DNA of 64,000 nt from Arabidopsis thaliana (GCF_000001735.4 NC_003074.8:15755261-15819260); one strand, 5' to 3'; positions 11,829 through 24,026 are shown, numbered from the stretch's first letter. Numbers and translations are program-made. The notes: a model not told the origin generated them from the letters alone.

Positions 11829-13521
11829 ATAAATATTATTATAAAATGATGGAATAGATTTGCGTCCAAAACCCACTCTATGATGATAATGTGAGAACAC
11901 TAACTACATTTTTTTGTTTTAAAAAAGTTTCAAAATCACTAACTGGGTTGTTTTTGAATCAACATAACACCTCCGAGCATTCTATACGGCTAATGGTAAA
12001 AAATACCTGGAAAAATCATATTCTTCTGGTAATAATATTCTTACTTGGATGAAATGACTGTTCATGTGTAGGTTGTGCCAACTGTTTTAATTAAACCAGT
12101 GGTCGAGTAGGTGCACATGACTTTACCCGAGTTCAACTCCATGAAGTGACTTCCATAGGTCGGCATTGTAACACAATTGATCCAAATTACTGTCCACCAA
12201 TCACATTTGTGATTATCATGAAACAATATATCACAACATTGGAAGCTCAACATAGTGACAAGAATAAAAATGTCTTTGGAGGTTCCTCCTCATACCTCTT
12301 AAGACTTTATAATTTAATCTTAACATATAATTAACATACATGTATTTCTTCTTTAGGTATTGTGGTTGAAACCTCCATTTGTCACCCTTATGATCAATTC
12401 GATTTCTACTGAAAGTATTAAGGTATCAAAAAGTTTCTCAACCAATTAAAAATCTCCATGGTCTCTCAATAGAATTATAAGTTTTGTTTTTTTGTGTCTA
12501 AATGCTATAAGCTTTCATCATCAAATCCATTTTTGGAGCTTTAAACAGTTACCACTGCAATCTGCAAGATTTGGAATGTAACATATGTAACGTATGTACC
12601 ATTTATGTACAAGCGTGAATACATTCAAATAAAAACATTCAAATAAGCTCATAGCTAGCCAACAAGCGTAGCGTAACTACATATAAGTAATCAAATGTCG
12701 GATAAATTCTTTGTATTTGCTTGCTCTAACATGTCATTATATTTTAGTTTTTTTAAGACATAAACTAGTAAAGATTTTTTAAAAATATTGATTCTCAATT
12801 AATTGGTATGTTATAGCCATGTGAACACATTAATGAGAGATATTATTAATGAACAAACATTATAAAACTACTTATTTTTGTATGTGTTTTAACGAGCCAT
12901 CAAATACCGGAATTAAACTTCGTATGTATTGATATTCATTATTTCTTAAAATAATCTCTTGTTTTATGTTATTACTAAATAAGATCCGTTTATATAGACA
13001 GATGAAAAATAGTAATTTTTTATCGATTATATTTAAACTCTTAAATAATCCATAATTTTTTAATATTTAATTTATTAGTTTGTTTTAAACCAAATTTCAA
13101 TATTATATATTCCATTTTTCTATACACTTTAATTACCTAATTTATAATATACACTTAACTATATTTTTACAAACTCTATATTATTGATGATATTTGAATT
13201 TCATTAGTATCACCCAACACATCTTCTCTATATTTAATTTCGTATTTTTTTTTAAACTAACTATAAATATTACTCATTTTATTAATAATACAACTTAATT
13301 ATTTATTTCATCATAATAAAATATATATTTTTCAAAATATTATAATCTGATAAAATAATTTTGATCATGTTAAACTAATTTTAAATGACTCAAAAAGGAT
13401 TTACTCCTAGGAATGAACCGAAGAATTTTTCTAAAGTAAAGCAGTTCTAGGTTGATCATGATGCTTAGGACTAGATAACACGAATCGTCGTTCATTAGGT
13501 GGACTTTAATGCTACAATAGC
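11829..13521. other. AT-rich intergenic region
   Basis: About 1.7 kb of strongly AT-rich DNA with no recognisable gene. The plant-typical phrase at 12060-12190 (accagtggtcgagtaggtgc) looks repeat-like but I could not assign it. It ends at the target site of the copia insertion. Confidence 0.4.
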
Positions 13522-13526
13522 CTAGA

Positions 13527-13687
13527 TGTTACAGAAGAGTTTGTTACGGAGAAGAAAATAAGAATCTCATATTATTTCTTAATAAATCTGGACTTGATTA
13601 CAGACTCGTTTATATAAGGAACATTAATACCCGGTTCAATCCGGTTTACAGACTCAATCATGGTTTATTCTAAACCATACTCTAATA
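13527..13687 (-). repeat. Copia 3' LTR (161 bp)
   Basis: Begins TGTTACAGAAG and ends TCTAATA on the plus strand, so in element orientation it starts TA and ends CA rather than the usual TG...CA. It carries TTTATATAAGG, a TATA-like motif. It differs from the partner LTR at two bases (A/G near 13558, T/C near 13577). Confidence 0.95.
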
Positions 13688-13712
13688 GCCTCCCTCAAGA
13701 TGGCAAGTATAT

Positions 13713-16700
13713 TCATTGGAGAGCCATCTTGCCAACAAGAGCCTTGAATTGAGTCGGAAATAAGGGCTTGGTAAAAACATCTGCAACCTGTTGATCAGTT
13801 TTAAGGTGCAAAGTCTTAATCAAACCACTCATAACCTTGTCTCTAAGGATGTGGCAATCAAGTTCCACATGTTTGGTTCTTTCGTGAAATACTGCATTAT
13901 TTGCAATATGTATTGCTGCAGTTGAATCACAGAAGAAAGCAACGGACTTTAGCTGAGGTGCTTGAAACTCTCTGAGAAGATTAACAAGCCAAGCAACCTC
14001 ACGAACTGCAAATTCCATTGCTCGATACTCAGACTCAGCTGAAGAATGAGATGCAGTCTGCTGCTTCTTTGACTTCCATGAGATCAAAGATGTGCCTAGA
14101 AACATACAGAAGCCAGAAGTGGAACGTCTTGTATCACGACATGAAGCCCAATCTGCATCAGTATATGCCTGTAATGTCATATCACAATCAGCTGAATAGA
14201 AGAGACCTGTTCCAACAGTCCCTTTAACATAGTGTAAAACCTTGTGAGCTGCCTTCATATGTGATTCTTTTGGAGCTGAAGTAAACTGACAAAGTCTATT
14301 CACTGCATATGTAATGTCAGGTCTAGTGATGGTAAGATACATCATTTTACCCACTAAGCGTCTGTAAGAAGCTGGATCTTCCATCGGAGGCTCATCTCCA
14401 TCCGATATCAACTTTATACTTGGTTCCATAGGAATATTAGATGGCTTACAAGCCAATAAACCTGTTTCTTCAAGTAATCCCAACGCATACTTACGTTGAC
14501 AAACTGAAATACCTGAAGCATTACGAGCTATCTCCAAGCCCAAAAAATACTTCAAAGTACCCAAATCTCTCAGTTTAAAAGCTCTTTCCAAGTCTGCTTT
14601 TAGTTCAACAACCTCTGCATCATCATTACTTGCGATGATAATATCATCAACATACACAAGTACTGCTATATATTTCCCATTCACATTTCTCACAAACAAA
14701 GTGTGATCAGCCTGTGATCTTTGGAATCCTAATAGCATTAAAGTGGTACTAAACTTCAGAAACCACTGTCTTGAAGCTTGTTTTAAACCATAGAGAGATT
14801 TTTGCAACTTACAGACTGCATTAGGTGGAAGAGTCTCGCCTTCTTTAGTTGTGTAACCCGGAGGAAGAGTCATATAAATTTCTTCTTCAAGGTCGCCATA
14901 TAAAAAGGCATTCGATATATCCAACTGATGCAAACTCCATTTCTTTGCTGCTGCAACAACCAACAATGTTTTGACAATAGTCATCTTTGCCATTGGGGAA
15001 AAAGTGTCAACAAAGTCAACACCCTCCTGCTGTGTGTAACCCTTGGCAACTAACCGTGCCTTGTAACGCTCTAAACTTCCATCTGCGTTTAACTTCACTT
15101 TATAAACCCATCTGCAGCCTATGGCATGTTTATCAGGTGGTAAAGAACATATCTTCCAAGTTGCTGTTCCTTCTAGAGCCTTCAATTCATCATTCATTGC
15201 CTTTAACCAATCATCAGATTTCCTGGCTTGAGTGAAAGAAGTAGGCTCTGCATATTTTGTTATAGAACAAATATATGCTCGGTGTGAATCAGCTAAACCA
15301 TCATAGTTCAAGAAATTTGAAATTGGGTGCTCCACTCCATTAGTAGACAAATTACAATAATAGTCTTGGAGGTAAGCAGGAGTCTTACTTGTTCGGCCTT
15401 TACTTGTCTTATCCGTAGAAGAAACTGCAGGAATAGTACTGTCAACAATATCATTAGTATCCGTAGGAGATTCACTCACAACTACAGGATTGATATTAGA
15501 TGGAGTGACAGAATCATTCACAACTGCAGGTGCTTCAGAAGTAGATGCTTCAGTAGAAGATGCATCAACATTAGATGTTTCAGTAGCAAAATAATCAGGA
15601 AGAACAGTAGATCCACTTTTAGCAAATGGAAAAATGTCTTCATGAAAAACAACATTGCGTGAGACGTATATGATATTGGTTTCCAAATCCAAAAGTCGAT
15701 AACCCTTAACACCTGGTGGATAACCAAGAAACACACACGCCTTAGCTCTTGGTTGAAACTTATCTCGATTTTTGGTTGATGTAGAACTGTAACAAAGACA
15801 GCCAAACACACGAAGACCATTAAAATCAGGCATTTTGTTAGTAAGCACTTCAAAAGGAGATTTGTCATGAAGCAATGGTGTAGGCAATCGATTGATGAGA
15901 AAGACTGCAGTTAACACACACTCTCCCCAATATTCCACAGGCACTTGAGCTTGAAACATAAGAGAACGAGCAACATTCAATATGTGTTGATGTTTCCTTT
16001 CCACCACCGAGTTTTGTTCTGGTGTTTCTGGACAAGAGAAATAATGAATGATGCCCTTTTCTTTAAACAACTTCACAAACTTCAATTCTGGTGCATTGTC
16101 TGATCTAACACCTTTCACCTGACTCTTGTACTGAGTCTCTATCATTTTCAGAAAATCTGGGAAGATAGTCAACACTTCATTCTTGTTCTTCATAAGATAC
16201 AACCAAGTGACCCGTGTATGATCATCAACAATGGTTAGAAAATATCGAAAACCATCTGGAGTAGGAACATTGAATGGACCCCAGACGTCGATATGAACTA
16301 AATCAAAAGCTGAGTCGCAAACATGATTCTTGGAAACAAAGGGAAGACGCTTCTGTTTTGCAAGAGGACAAATGGTGCAATGAAAAGATCTTTCATTCCT
16401 TTGTTTAAATCCAAGTACATCAGTAACTATATCAGAAGTAGTTACAGATGGATGACCTAGTCTACTATGCCAAAGACTAGAATCAACAACAATGTTTGCA
16501 TGAAAACTTATTTCCTTAGTAGGAAAATCCTTAATTCTCGGAACATCCAGGACGTATAGATTGTTGATCTGCTCACCTCTACCAATCATCAGCCCCTTGA
16601 CATGATCCTGTATAAGGCAATAATCCTCATCAAATGTCACTCTATATCCCAGATCTTTAGTCAGCTGACTGACACTCAGAAGATTAAGGCGAAAATCCGG

Positions 16701-18158
16701 AATGTAAAGCACATTATTCAAGACGAGGAACTCATTCAGCTTCACTGTACCTATACATGTGATCTTAACTCCAAAACCAGTAGGTAAGGTAACTGAACTA
16801 TTCATAGTTTCAGATAATCTCATAAGCAAATTCTTATCATGACAAACATGATGAGTTGCTCCACTGTCTATTATCCAAGTTTCCGAGGATAAAACATTAA
16901 CAGTAGCTTTCAAAACACCAATAAAACCAAGAGTAGAGGAGGAGAAAGCAATACCAGGTAATGCGGTAATAGTAGCACCAGACGAGGAAGCAATAGAGGA
17001 ATTCTGCATTTGAGAATTGAAGTATGCAACAACTCCATTAATTTGATCCTTGGTAAGAACCTTAGTCAGACCATTAATAAGATCATTTGTAGTACTATCT
17101 GTCAAAGCCATATGAGCAACAACAGGTTTAACTGTAGAAACTGATTTTTCCAAAGAAACACTCTTATCAGATTGGTTCTTATTCTTGTGTTTAAAACCAA
17201 GTGGATATCCATGAATCTTGTAACAACGATCAACAGTATGTCCTGTGTAACCACAATGAGAACATATGACTTTCTGTGGTTTCGCATTGTTGAATGTGGC
17301 ATTCACAGAAGGTTGAACTTGTTCTGGCGCAGATACAATAAATGCAGCTGCATTAGAAGGAACCGGTGTGAAGCTGCGTTGACTGTGATCTTGATCCAAC
17401 AAATTGTAAATCTCAGCTAAGGAAGGCACATGTTTCTTCATGATGATTTGGCTTCTAATGACGGCATATGATTCATTCAAGCCAGCCAAAAACTTTATCA
17501 CACGAGCATGTTCAGCTTTCTTATCCATAGCTTTGCAACAATCACAACGTTTACACAAAGTCACACAATCAGAACCATCCAATTCATTCCAGAGAGTCCT
17601 CAATGTCGTATAGTAAGTAGTAAGATCCATAGTCCCTTGTTGAAGTGACCAAATCTGTTGAGTTAACGGATAAGATCTTGGAAGATTAGTAATGTGATAA
17701 CGAGTTGAAAGATCATTCCATATCTCTGAGGCATCATCGAAACGAAGGATACTCTTATATATTGGTTTTGACACCGAATTCAAGAGCCAAGACTTAACCA
17801 AGCTGTTACATCGGGACCAAATTCGAAACATAGGATCTGATTCAGGAGGTCGAGGAACAGATCCATCAATGAAAACAAGCTTATTCTTCGCATCTAAAGC
17901 AATCTTGATCGAAATTTTCCAATCATCATAATTCGTTCCATCAAACACTTCAGAAGTAATAGAAGCTCCAGGATTATCACTATTCGTAAGATAATAGGGT
18001 GAATGTATACTATCATGAGATTCAGTTACCGGATTTCGAGTACGAGCTCGAGGTTCAGGTGAACCTTCAGGTGAAGAATCATCGCGATTTGCCGATCTAC
18101 GAGCTGAAACAGGAACGCGAATCGTGCGACGAGTAGAGATTTTACGTCCAGGCGCCAT
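13713..18158 (-). CDS. Copia gag-pol polyprotein, 1481 aa, uninterrupted
   Basis: Domains in order, with approximate residues. Gag with the retrotran_gag/UBN2 fold (60-250). CCHC zinc knuckle CSHCGYTGHTVDRC (near 300). Aspartic protease WIIDSGATHHVC (near 430). Pre-integrase LWHSRLGHPS with CTIC (about 565-605). Integrase core with DLVHIDVWGPF, DDHTRVTW and the glutamate in NSVVERKHQH (about 620-730). Reverse transcriptase VDFVDTFSPMAKMTIVKTLL and the YVDD box (about 1010-1130). RNase H DADWASCRDTRRSTSGFC (near 1345). It ends just inside the 3' LTR-proximal sequence after ADVFTKPLF. All catalytic motifs are present and no stop or frameshift interrupts the frame. The copy could therefore be autonomous, or at least became silent only recently. 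The start at 18158 (MAPGRKISTRR) is the first ATG after the primer site. Confidence 0.95.
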   Translation of the reverse strand: MAPGRKISTRRTIRVPVSARRSANRDDSSPEGSPEPRARTRNPVTESHDSIHSPYYLTNSDNPGASITSEVFDGTNYDDWKISIKIALDAKNKLVFIDGSVPRPPESDPMFRIWSRCNSLVKSWLLNSVSKPIYKSILRFDDASEIWNDLSTRYHITNLPRSYPLTQQIWSLQQGTMDLTTYYTTLRTLWNELDGSDCVTLCKRCDCCKAMDKKAEHARVIKFLAGLNESYAVIRSQIIMKKHVPSLAEIYNLLDQDHSQRSFTPVPSNAAAFIVSAPEQVQPSVNATFNNAKPQKVICSHCGYTGHTVDRCYKIHGYPLGFKHKNKNQSDKSVSLEKSVSTVKPVVAHMALTDSTTNDLINGLTKVLTKDQINGVVAYFNSQMQNSSIASSSGATITALPGIAFSSSTLGFIGVLKATVNVLSSETWIIDSGATHHVCHDKNLLMRLSETMNSSVTLPTGFGVKITCIGTVKLNEFLVLNNVLYIPDFRLNLLSVSQLTKDLGYRVTFDEDYCLIQDHVKGLMIGRGEQINNLYVLDVPRIKDFPTKEISFHANIVVDSSLWHSRLGHPSVTTSDIVTDVLGFKQRNERSFHCTICPLAKQKRLPFVSKNHVCDSAFDLVHIDVWGPFNVPTPDGFRYFLTIVDDHTRVTWLYLMKNKNEVLTIFPDFLKMIETQYKSQVKGVRSDNAPELKFVKLFKEKGIIHYFSCPETPEQNSVVERKHQHILNVARSLMFQAQVPVEYWGECVLTAVFLINRLPTPLLHDKSPFEVLTNKMPDFNGLRVFGCLCYSSTSTKNRDKFQPRAKACVFLGYPPGVKGYRLLDLETNIIYVSRNVVFHEDIFPFAKSGSTVLPDYFATETSNVDASSTEASTSEAPAVVNDSVTPSNINPVVVSESPTDTNDIVDSTIPAVSSTDKTSKGRTSKTPAYLQDYYCNLSTNGVEHPISNFLNYDGLADSHRAYICSITKYAEPTSFTQARKSDDWLKAMNDELKALEGTATWKICSLPPDKHAIGCRWVYKVKLNADGSLERYKARLVAKGYTQQEGVDFVDTFSPMAKMTIVKTLLVVAAAKKWSLHQLDISNAFLYGDLEEEIYMTLPPGYTTKEGETLPPNAVCKLQKSLYGLKQASRQWFLKFSTTLMLLGFQRSQADHTLFVRNVNGKYIAVLVYVDDIIIASNDDAEVVELKADLERAFKLRDLGTLKYFLGLEIARNASGISVCQRKYALGLLEETGLLACKPSNIPMEPSIKLISDGDEPPMEDPASYRRLVGKMMYLTITRPDITYAVNRLCQFTSAPKESHMKAAHKVLHYVKGTVGTGLFYSADCDMTLQAYTDADWASCRDTRRSTSGFCMFLGTSLISWKSKKQQTASHSSAESEYRAMEFAVREVAWLVNLLREFQAPQLKSVAFFCDSTAAIHIANNAVFHERTKHVELDCHILRDKVMSGLIKTLHLKTDQQVADVFTKPLFPTQFKALVGKMALQ

Positions 18159-18314
18159 TAGAGAAGCTCCAATTTCACGGCAAAGGAAGAAATTTTTGTT
18201 GAAATTTTTGGTCGATACAACAGTTTCTCAGTGACGAGACTGAAGAAACTGATCGAAATGAAAAAGAAAAGAAGAAAACGAGGTCAAGAATCGTATGAAT
18301 GATTCACCATTCAT

Positions 18315-18326
18315 GCTCTGATACCA
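18315..18326 (-). other. Copia primer-binding site (initiator tRNA-Met type)
   Basis: The reverse complement reads TGGTATCAGAGC, the standard plant copia minus-strand primer site. It touches the 5' LTR with no spacer. Confidence 0.93.
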
Positions 18327-18487
18327 TGTTACAGAAGAGTTTGTTACGGAGAAGAAGATAAGAATCTCATATTATTCCTTAATAAATCTGGACTTGATTA
18401 CAGACTCGTTTATATAAGGAACATTAATACCCGGTTCAATCCGGTTTACAGACTCAATCATGGTTTATTCTAAACCATACTCTAATA
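18327..18487 (-). repeat. Copia 5' LTR (161 bp)
   Basis: Partner of the LTR at 13527-13687. It is followed by the duplicated target CTAGA. In element orientation this copy drives transcription. Confidence 0.95.
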
Positions 18488-18492
18488 CTAGA

Positions 18493-18861
18493 TCTAATTG
18501 ATTTAGAATTTAGGAAATTTGTTGCCTCATAGATGTTGTTTAGGAGGATATAACTGAGGTAAGCGAAGCTGTCACAATGTGATTATTTGTTTTCTTTCCA
18601 AGATATATAACTTGTCTTGGAAGCTCCCTCTCATTTTTTCTCTCTTTTTTTTAACAATGAAAGAACAAGAAAGCCATAACATCTAAAGAACCTTGATGGT
18701 CTTGTCCAAAAAACTAGGATCCTAAAGAACCTTGATGGTCTTGTCCAAAACATCAGGTAGAGCTAAAATGATAGCTTAGTTCAAGCTATAGGTTTGCGAC
18801 GAATCTTGTTTCCTTTATTAAACCAAAAACCAACGAACTTGAACACCGATAAAAGTATATT
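18493..18861. other. Spacer with a small tandem duplication
   Basis: The phrase cctaaagaaccttgatggtc with its continuation tcttgtccaaaa occurs twice in direct order (about 18681 and 18721, period about 40 bp). It is probably in the 3' flank of the protease gene. No gene seen. Confidence 0.6.
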
Positions 18862-20368
18862 TCAAAGCAAGGCCAAACTAATCAACTGAAAAACAAATAA
18901 AACAACCAATTTAAACACACTTGGAGACAACAAATGAGATGAAGAGTTCGACTTGATTGGGTATACAGGAGCTACAGCGACTGCACATTTCCCGGTTGGT
19001 TCATGGAAGTTACGTTGAAGCCTAAGGTACCCGCCTTCTCCCCACTCTGGTCCCCAAGAATTACGAATAAGCCAGTAGTCTCCTTCATCTGATGATGTTC
19101 CATACCCCACAATTAGCACATTGTGATCTCCCCACAAATTACTACATGCTCCTTTATACACACCCTAAAAAACAACACAAGAGAAACCAAAAAGAAACTT
19201 GATCATCACAACTAAGTATTGGAGTCTTAAGAAAATCAACGGTGACAAAGTCATTTGTTATTACAGATTTGTAGTCGCTCATGTTTGCAGCTGATATCAT
19301 AACACTAATAGGTTGATAAGCAACAGCTTTCTTCAAAGACATCTCATCGTTTACAGGAACAACCTCATGACCATTAATGGTAACAACCCGAGTGGTTTTC
19401 ATCTGCAAGACGAAAACATAGATTAACAAATTGAAACCATTATCAAAACTACAAAAAAAATGTCATTTATGTTTGGTTTTACAAACCTCAATGGCCTTGC
19501 ATGCGGCAGTATCTTCACCGGTATAACCATAAACTTCATCGGATACAATACCACCGTTCTCCTTAATGAACTCAAAGGCCCATACTGCTCCACCACCAGC
19601 ACATCCAAAGTTGTCGTTCCCTCTATCGCAGTCAATGAGTTCTTGTTCCGATAAAGATACTAATTCTCCGGTTGTGATCTGGTTTATACCTTCCACCGCT
19701 CCAGTCGCGGCAAACGCCCAACAACTTCCTATATATATAAAAACCACCAATCTCAACCACAAGCACAATCAAAAATCAAATAATGCAGCAACGTGCTGTT
19801 GGCCCAGTGGTAAATCTCCTAGGTGGAGGTGCTGGGTTCGAGACACAGACATTTGGGTCTGAACTTCCAGATATTAAAAAAAAAAAAATCAAATAATGCT
19901 AAGGATATTGAAAATCATACCACACTCTCCTTGTCTTTTGACTCTTGGAACAACTGCTCCTCTCTCCCTCCAATCAACTTCATCAGGTAAAACATCTCCT
20001 TCTTTGTACTGATACCTCTCCGCTACATCTGATAGGCTTTTCTTTTCCATCTTCCCACCTAAGTAACTAGCTTGAAACTCATCAGCCGTTAGATCCGAAA
20101 ACTTGTTCAACCCGCGTTCATAACTCCGGTTTGGATCTGAATTGTGTTCTTCGATGCGCTTCAAGTTGTCTTTGAAGATCTTGAACCGTCTCTCCTTCTC
20201 TCCAAGACCGTTATAGTTCTTCCCATTCTCTACAAGCCATTGCTCGTACATTGTAAGCACCTCCCCTTCATTCCTCTGCGACTCTGTTGCTGTGACGACG
20301 CCGAGAGATATGGAAATTAGTAACACCGAGAGGGTCAAAAGAGCTAGAGTTCTAAAACTTATTGCCAT
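18862..20368 (-). CDS. RDL3: Papain-family cysteine protease (RD21-like, RDL3 type), 376 aa
   Basis: Four exons: 20368-19921, 19728-19487, 19402-19265 and 19164-18862, which splice in frame to 377 codons including the stop. They encode a signal peptide ([19 protein letters not shown]), an inhibitory propeptide with the ERFNIN-type signature [18 protein letters not shown] and the [13 protein letters not shown] box, then the mature C1A protease starting near [13 protein letters not shown]. The catalytic cysteine is in GECG/SCWAF, with the exon 1/2 junction inside the motif. The active-site histidine is in [10 protein letters not shown] and the asparagine in [15 protein letters not shown]. There is no granulin domain. 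Instead the protein ends in a hydrophobic tail ([17 protein letters not shown]) that could anchor it or signal a GPI addition. The role would be secretory or vacuolar proteolysis. Intron 1 carries a SINE; the exons are intact. The gene name comes from length, motifs and position. Confidence 0.9.
19771..19899 (+). mobile_element. Internally deleted SINE in intron 1 of the protease gene, with perfect 16-bp TSD
   Basis: The body at 19787-19883 is flanked by direct repeats of AAAAATCAAATAATGC (19771-19786 and 19884-19899). The head carries RNA polymerase III box A (TGGCCCAGTGGTAAAT) and box B (GGTGCTGGGTTCGAGAC). The body ends GAACTTCCAGATATT plus an A run. The family member at 39.4 kb is about 70 bp longer, so this copy has lost its middle. 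Transcription of the SINE would run antisense to the host gene. Confidence 0.9.
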
Positions 20369-20407
20369 TTCTCCTTCTGTTTTTTTTTTAACTTGATATT
20401 TCTGCAA

Positions 20408-21740
20408 CTCTTAAGTCAAAGTATTTGTAGAAAGAAAAATTTTGGTCGTCGAGGCTTGAGAGAAGTGGGAAAACAAAAAACAAAGTAGAAATGGAGGAGG
20501 AGAGGGTTAGTTGGATAGATGTATTTTTCGTATGGGCACTAACTATTATGACAAGTTGGCCTAATAATGAATAATGACAATCATTATTTACGTTTTTTAG
20601 TTTTTTTATTTGTGACACGCATTATTTAAAATAGTTTTGGCTTGAAACTAACTTTTATGGTTTGGCAAAAGAATGAATTTGAACGAAAATGTCCTTTGTT
20701 TCGAATTTGGACGAAACAAGGAAAAAATGCGTAAAATTTGTAGTTTTCGCCATAAGAAAGAGAGATGGGTGGGACATGTACATGTGTTGTGTCAGACAAA
20801 TAAATGAATATGCCATTATTTCAATATACGTTTTAACGTTCATCTTCTCATAATTACAAACTTTTTATCATAAACAGTCCCAACATAAATTATATAGGTA
20901 TATTTTTATAGCTCCATTGCAAAGCACTATTTAAAAAAGTATTTTTTCATAAAATAAAATCACTTTTAACTTGTAAGTCACATGGATTGGTAAAGTGGGA
21001 ACTAACCTCATGTTTTGGCAAGAGTAATGAATTTGGACCAAAATACCATTCGTTCGAACAAAACAAATAGAGATGATGCATGAAAATTGTGTTTGTCGAT
21101 GCAAGAAGGAGAAACTAGATAGTTATATAACATTTTATGCATTTCTATGTTATTTTATTTGACCATGTAATAAAATAGAAATGCATAAAAATTGTGTTTG
21201 ATAATGTATTAAATCATACTAGGTAACATAGAATTCTTTTTATTACATGGTTTATTTGTTTAAATAATTCATCTAATTAGATAACATAAAATGCTTTCCT
21301 ATAAATGCTAAATATATTTTTTATTATTTTCTATAAATTTATGTGTAAATGCCAAGTAAAGAGATGGAACAATTTTTGGTCATATAATGATTTTTATTTT
21401 TATTTAGTTTTTCAATTGTTACAAAACAATGTATCCCCATATAGATTCGAAATGTCTAATTTGAAAATAAAAAACATTCAAAATATCTAAATTTGGTATA
21501 AAAATGTAATGTTTTTTTGACAATTTACAAAGTTACAATTTTAACTGTTATGGTAAATATGGTAACTTTACATATAAAAAACTGTTAACCAATTTTTTTT
21601 TTACGATTAATAATTACAATTTTTAACTGTTTAATTTGATTATAGTCTAATTACAATTTAAAAATGGTACAGTTATAGTCCTAAATACGATTACGGTTTG
21701 ATTTTGATATGCCTAAGTAAATTAGAAATTTCAACAACTA
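20408..21740. other. AT-rich intergenic region upstream of the protease gene
   Basis: Roughly 20408-20600 is the promoter and 5' UTR side of the protease gene. A degraded duplication is visible: a phrase like ggtttggcaaaagaatgaat at about 20659 recurs at about 21014. The rest is AT-rich without coding potential. Confidence 0.45.
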
Positions 21741-21748
21741 GACATCTA

Positions 21749-22796
21749 TTAAAATATGAGCAAACCACCATATCCTTCTAGGACATGAGCTAGCTGGGAT
21801 AGAGTAAAGTTCAATTTTTGAGAGTGAAATGCAGAGATCTCTGACATCTTTAGTATAAGTTGTGTTTCCTTGTTCACCATTAAAACTTTTATTTTTATTG
21901 TAGTTATACCTTGATGATCTTGACGGTGGTCTTTTTGTATCACTGACTTAACCAACAAAGTCTCACAAGTTGATAATGACTCCATCGAGTGTTGGCTTGT
22001 GCAACACGACTTCAAAAGCTCTCGTCTAGTCTTTGTCGGCACATGAAAGTTTTAAAACTGTAAACTCTGCAACATGATTTCTTGCTGAGATTGTGGAGAT
22101 CCCATGATCTAGTGAAGTGACCTCTTGATCCAGGAATGCAAAACATGTCATCTTTCTTGGACTAATGACACGGGAGGGGAAGGAGCAGGGGTTTGCGATG
22201 ATGATCCACTTGAAATTTTTGCTTTGAGCGGATCTATAATGCTAAATTGAGATCCCAAGAACTTGACAACCACAACCAGCTCCACCCAAAGAAATGATGA
22301 CCTTTGGGCAAAAAACGTTTTTGGGCTTTTTAGTATTATAATTTATCTATTTTATTATTTGTAATATTTTTGGCATTTTATTATAATCAAAACAAATTAT
22401 TTTTAAAATTGTGGGCTTTTTTCAGTCTTTTTATTAAAAAAAAAATGGATCTTTTTGTAAACAGAAAAAACACCAAGCTGCGTTTTGAATCGCCACAACA
22501 GAATCCATCCTAAGGATAATGGCATTAATACGTTGGTAACAATTTTGGTTTGGCAATGAGGCATGAGGTCGCAAGCTGCGTCTTGGATCTCTGTCCGACG
22601 CAACCGAGTTTAAGTCATCTTGGAGACGCAGAACTCCATCGTCCTTTGAAGTAGCTACCCAGTCATGAGATGACCTGATCGTTCCCATTTCTTTCATCAA
22701 CTCCGGAGGCAGCTTCTTTTTCAAGTTCGAGACGTCTCTGATATCCGCTCCACAAGGATCAGCGCAAAGAATGGAACTAGGAAAGGTTCGTTTCAC
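21749..22796 (-). pseudogene. DUF295-family (F-box-associated/organellar DUF295) pseudogene
   Basis: Minus-strand fragments in several frames resemble the Brassicaceae DUF295 family. The N-terminal part (22796-22434) contains LPPELMKEMGTIRSSHDWVA and LRLQDDLNSVASDRDPRRS, then PHCQTKIVTNV in a shifted frame (about 22560). The C-terminal part (22042-21749) contains TRRELLKSCCTSQHS and ESLSTCETLLVKS. Between them the core of the DUF295 domain is missing or unrecognisable, and the frames do not join. These proteins form a large, fast-turning-over family in Arabidopsis, so a dead copy is unsurprising. The assignment is from remembered family motifs. Confidence 0.6.
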
Positions 22797-23294
22797 TTAA
22801 GATGAAAAGCCATTAGAAAGAAGCGAAGAGGAACTTACCACTTAAGATGGCTTCAAGGGATGGTTGACAAGTTTAGACTGTAAAATTTTGAAACTAATTT
22901 TTAATTACGGTAATACAGAAACTAAAATTTTGGAACGTACAGTTAGATTAGAGAATTAACGAAGTGAGATAATGATGTTAGTACTAGGTTTCTTTATCAG
23001 ATTGTGTAGTTCAGCTGAAGCATAAGGCAGAGCTCACATTGCGAAATCAAAACCATATAATAAAAACATTTGGATTTTCAAGGATTCTGATGTCTAAACG
23101 TCTTCAAGAAAACCTAGAGATTCTATGCCAAAATGGTCTATATTAACAAGCAAAATATTAATCAAAACCAAAAGATCATTGTTCCAAATAAGAGATAAAC
23201 TTTAAAGAAGAATGCAACAACAACTTAAAAGATTCAAGGCCAATTCATCAACACCAACATGTTTGTGTATTATAAGCATCAGTCAAAGGCCTCT

Positions 23295-23999
<705 letters not shown>

Positions 24000-24026
24000 T
24001 TACAAACGGCGACGAGAGACTCTTCA

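Larger units (their letters stand above)
13522..18492 (-). mobile_element. Complete Ty1/copia LTR retrotransposon with 5-bp target-site duplication
   Basis: Two LTRs of 161 bp (13527-13687 and 18327-18487) are flanked by the exact duplication CTAGA (13522-13526 and 18488-18492). The element reads on the minus strand. The primer-binding site TGGTATCAGAGC (reverse complement of 18315-18326) directly abuts the 5' LTR and matches initiator tRNA-Met. A purine-rich tract (reverse complement of 13688-13697) abuts the 3' LTR. The LTRs differ at only two positions that I can see, so the insertion is recent. The single polyprotein frame is open. This is the only retroelement here that looks structurally complete. 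Confidence 0.96.
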
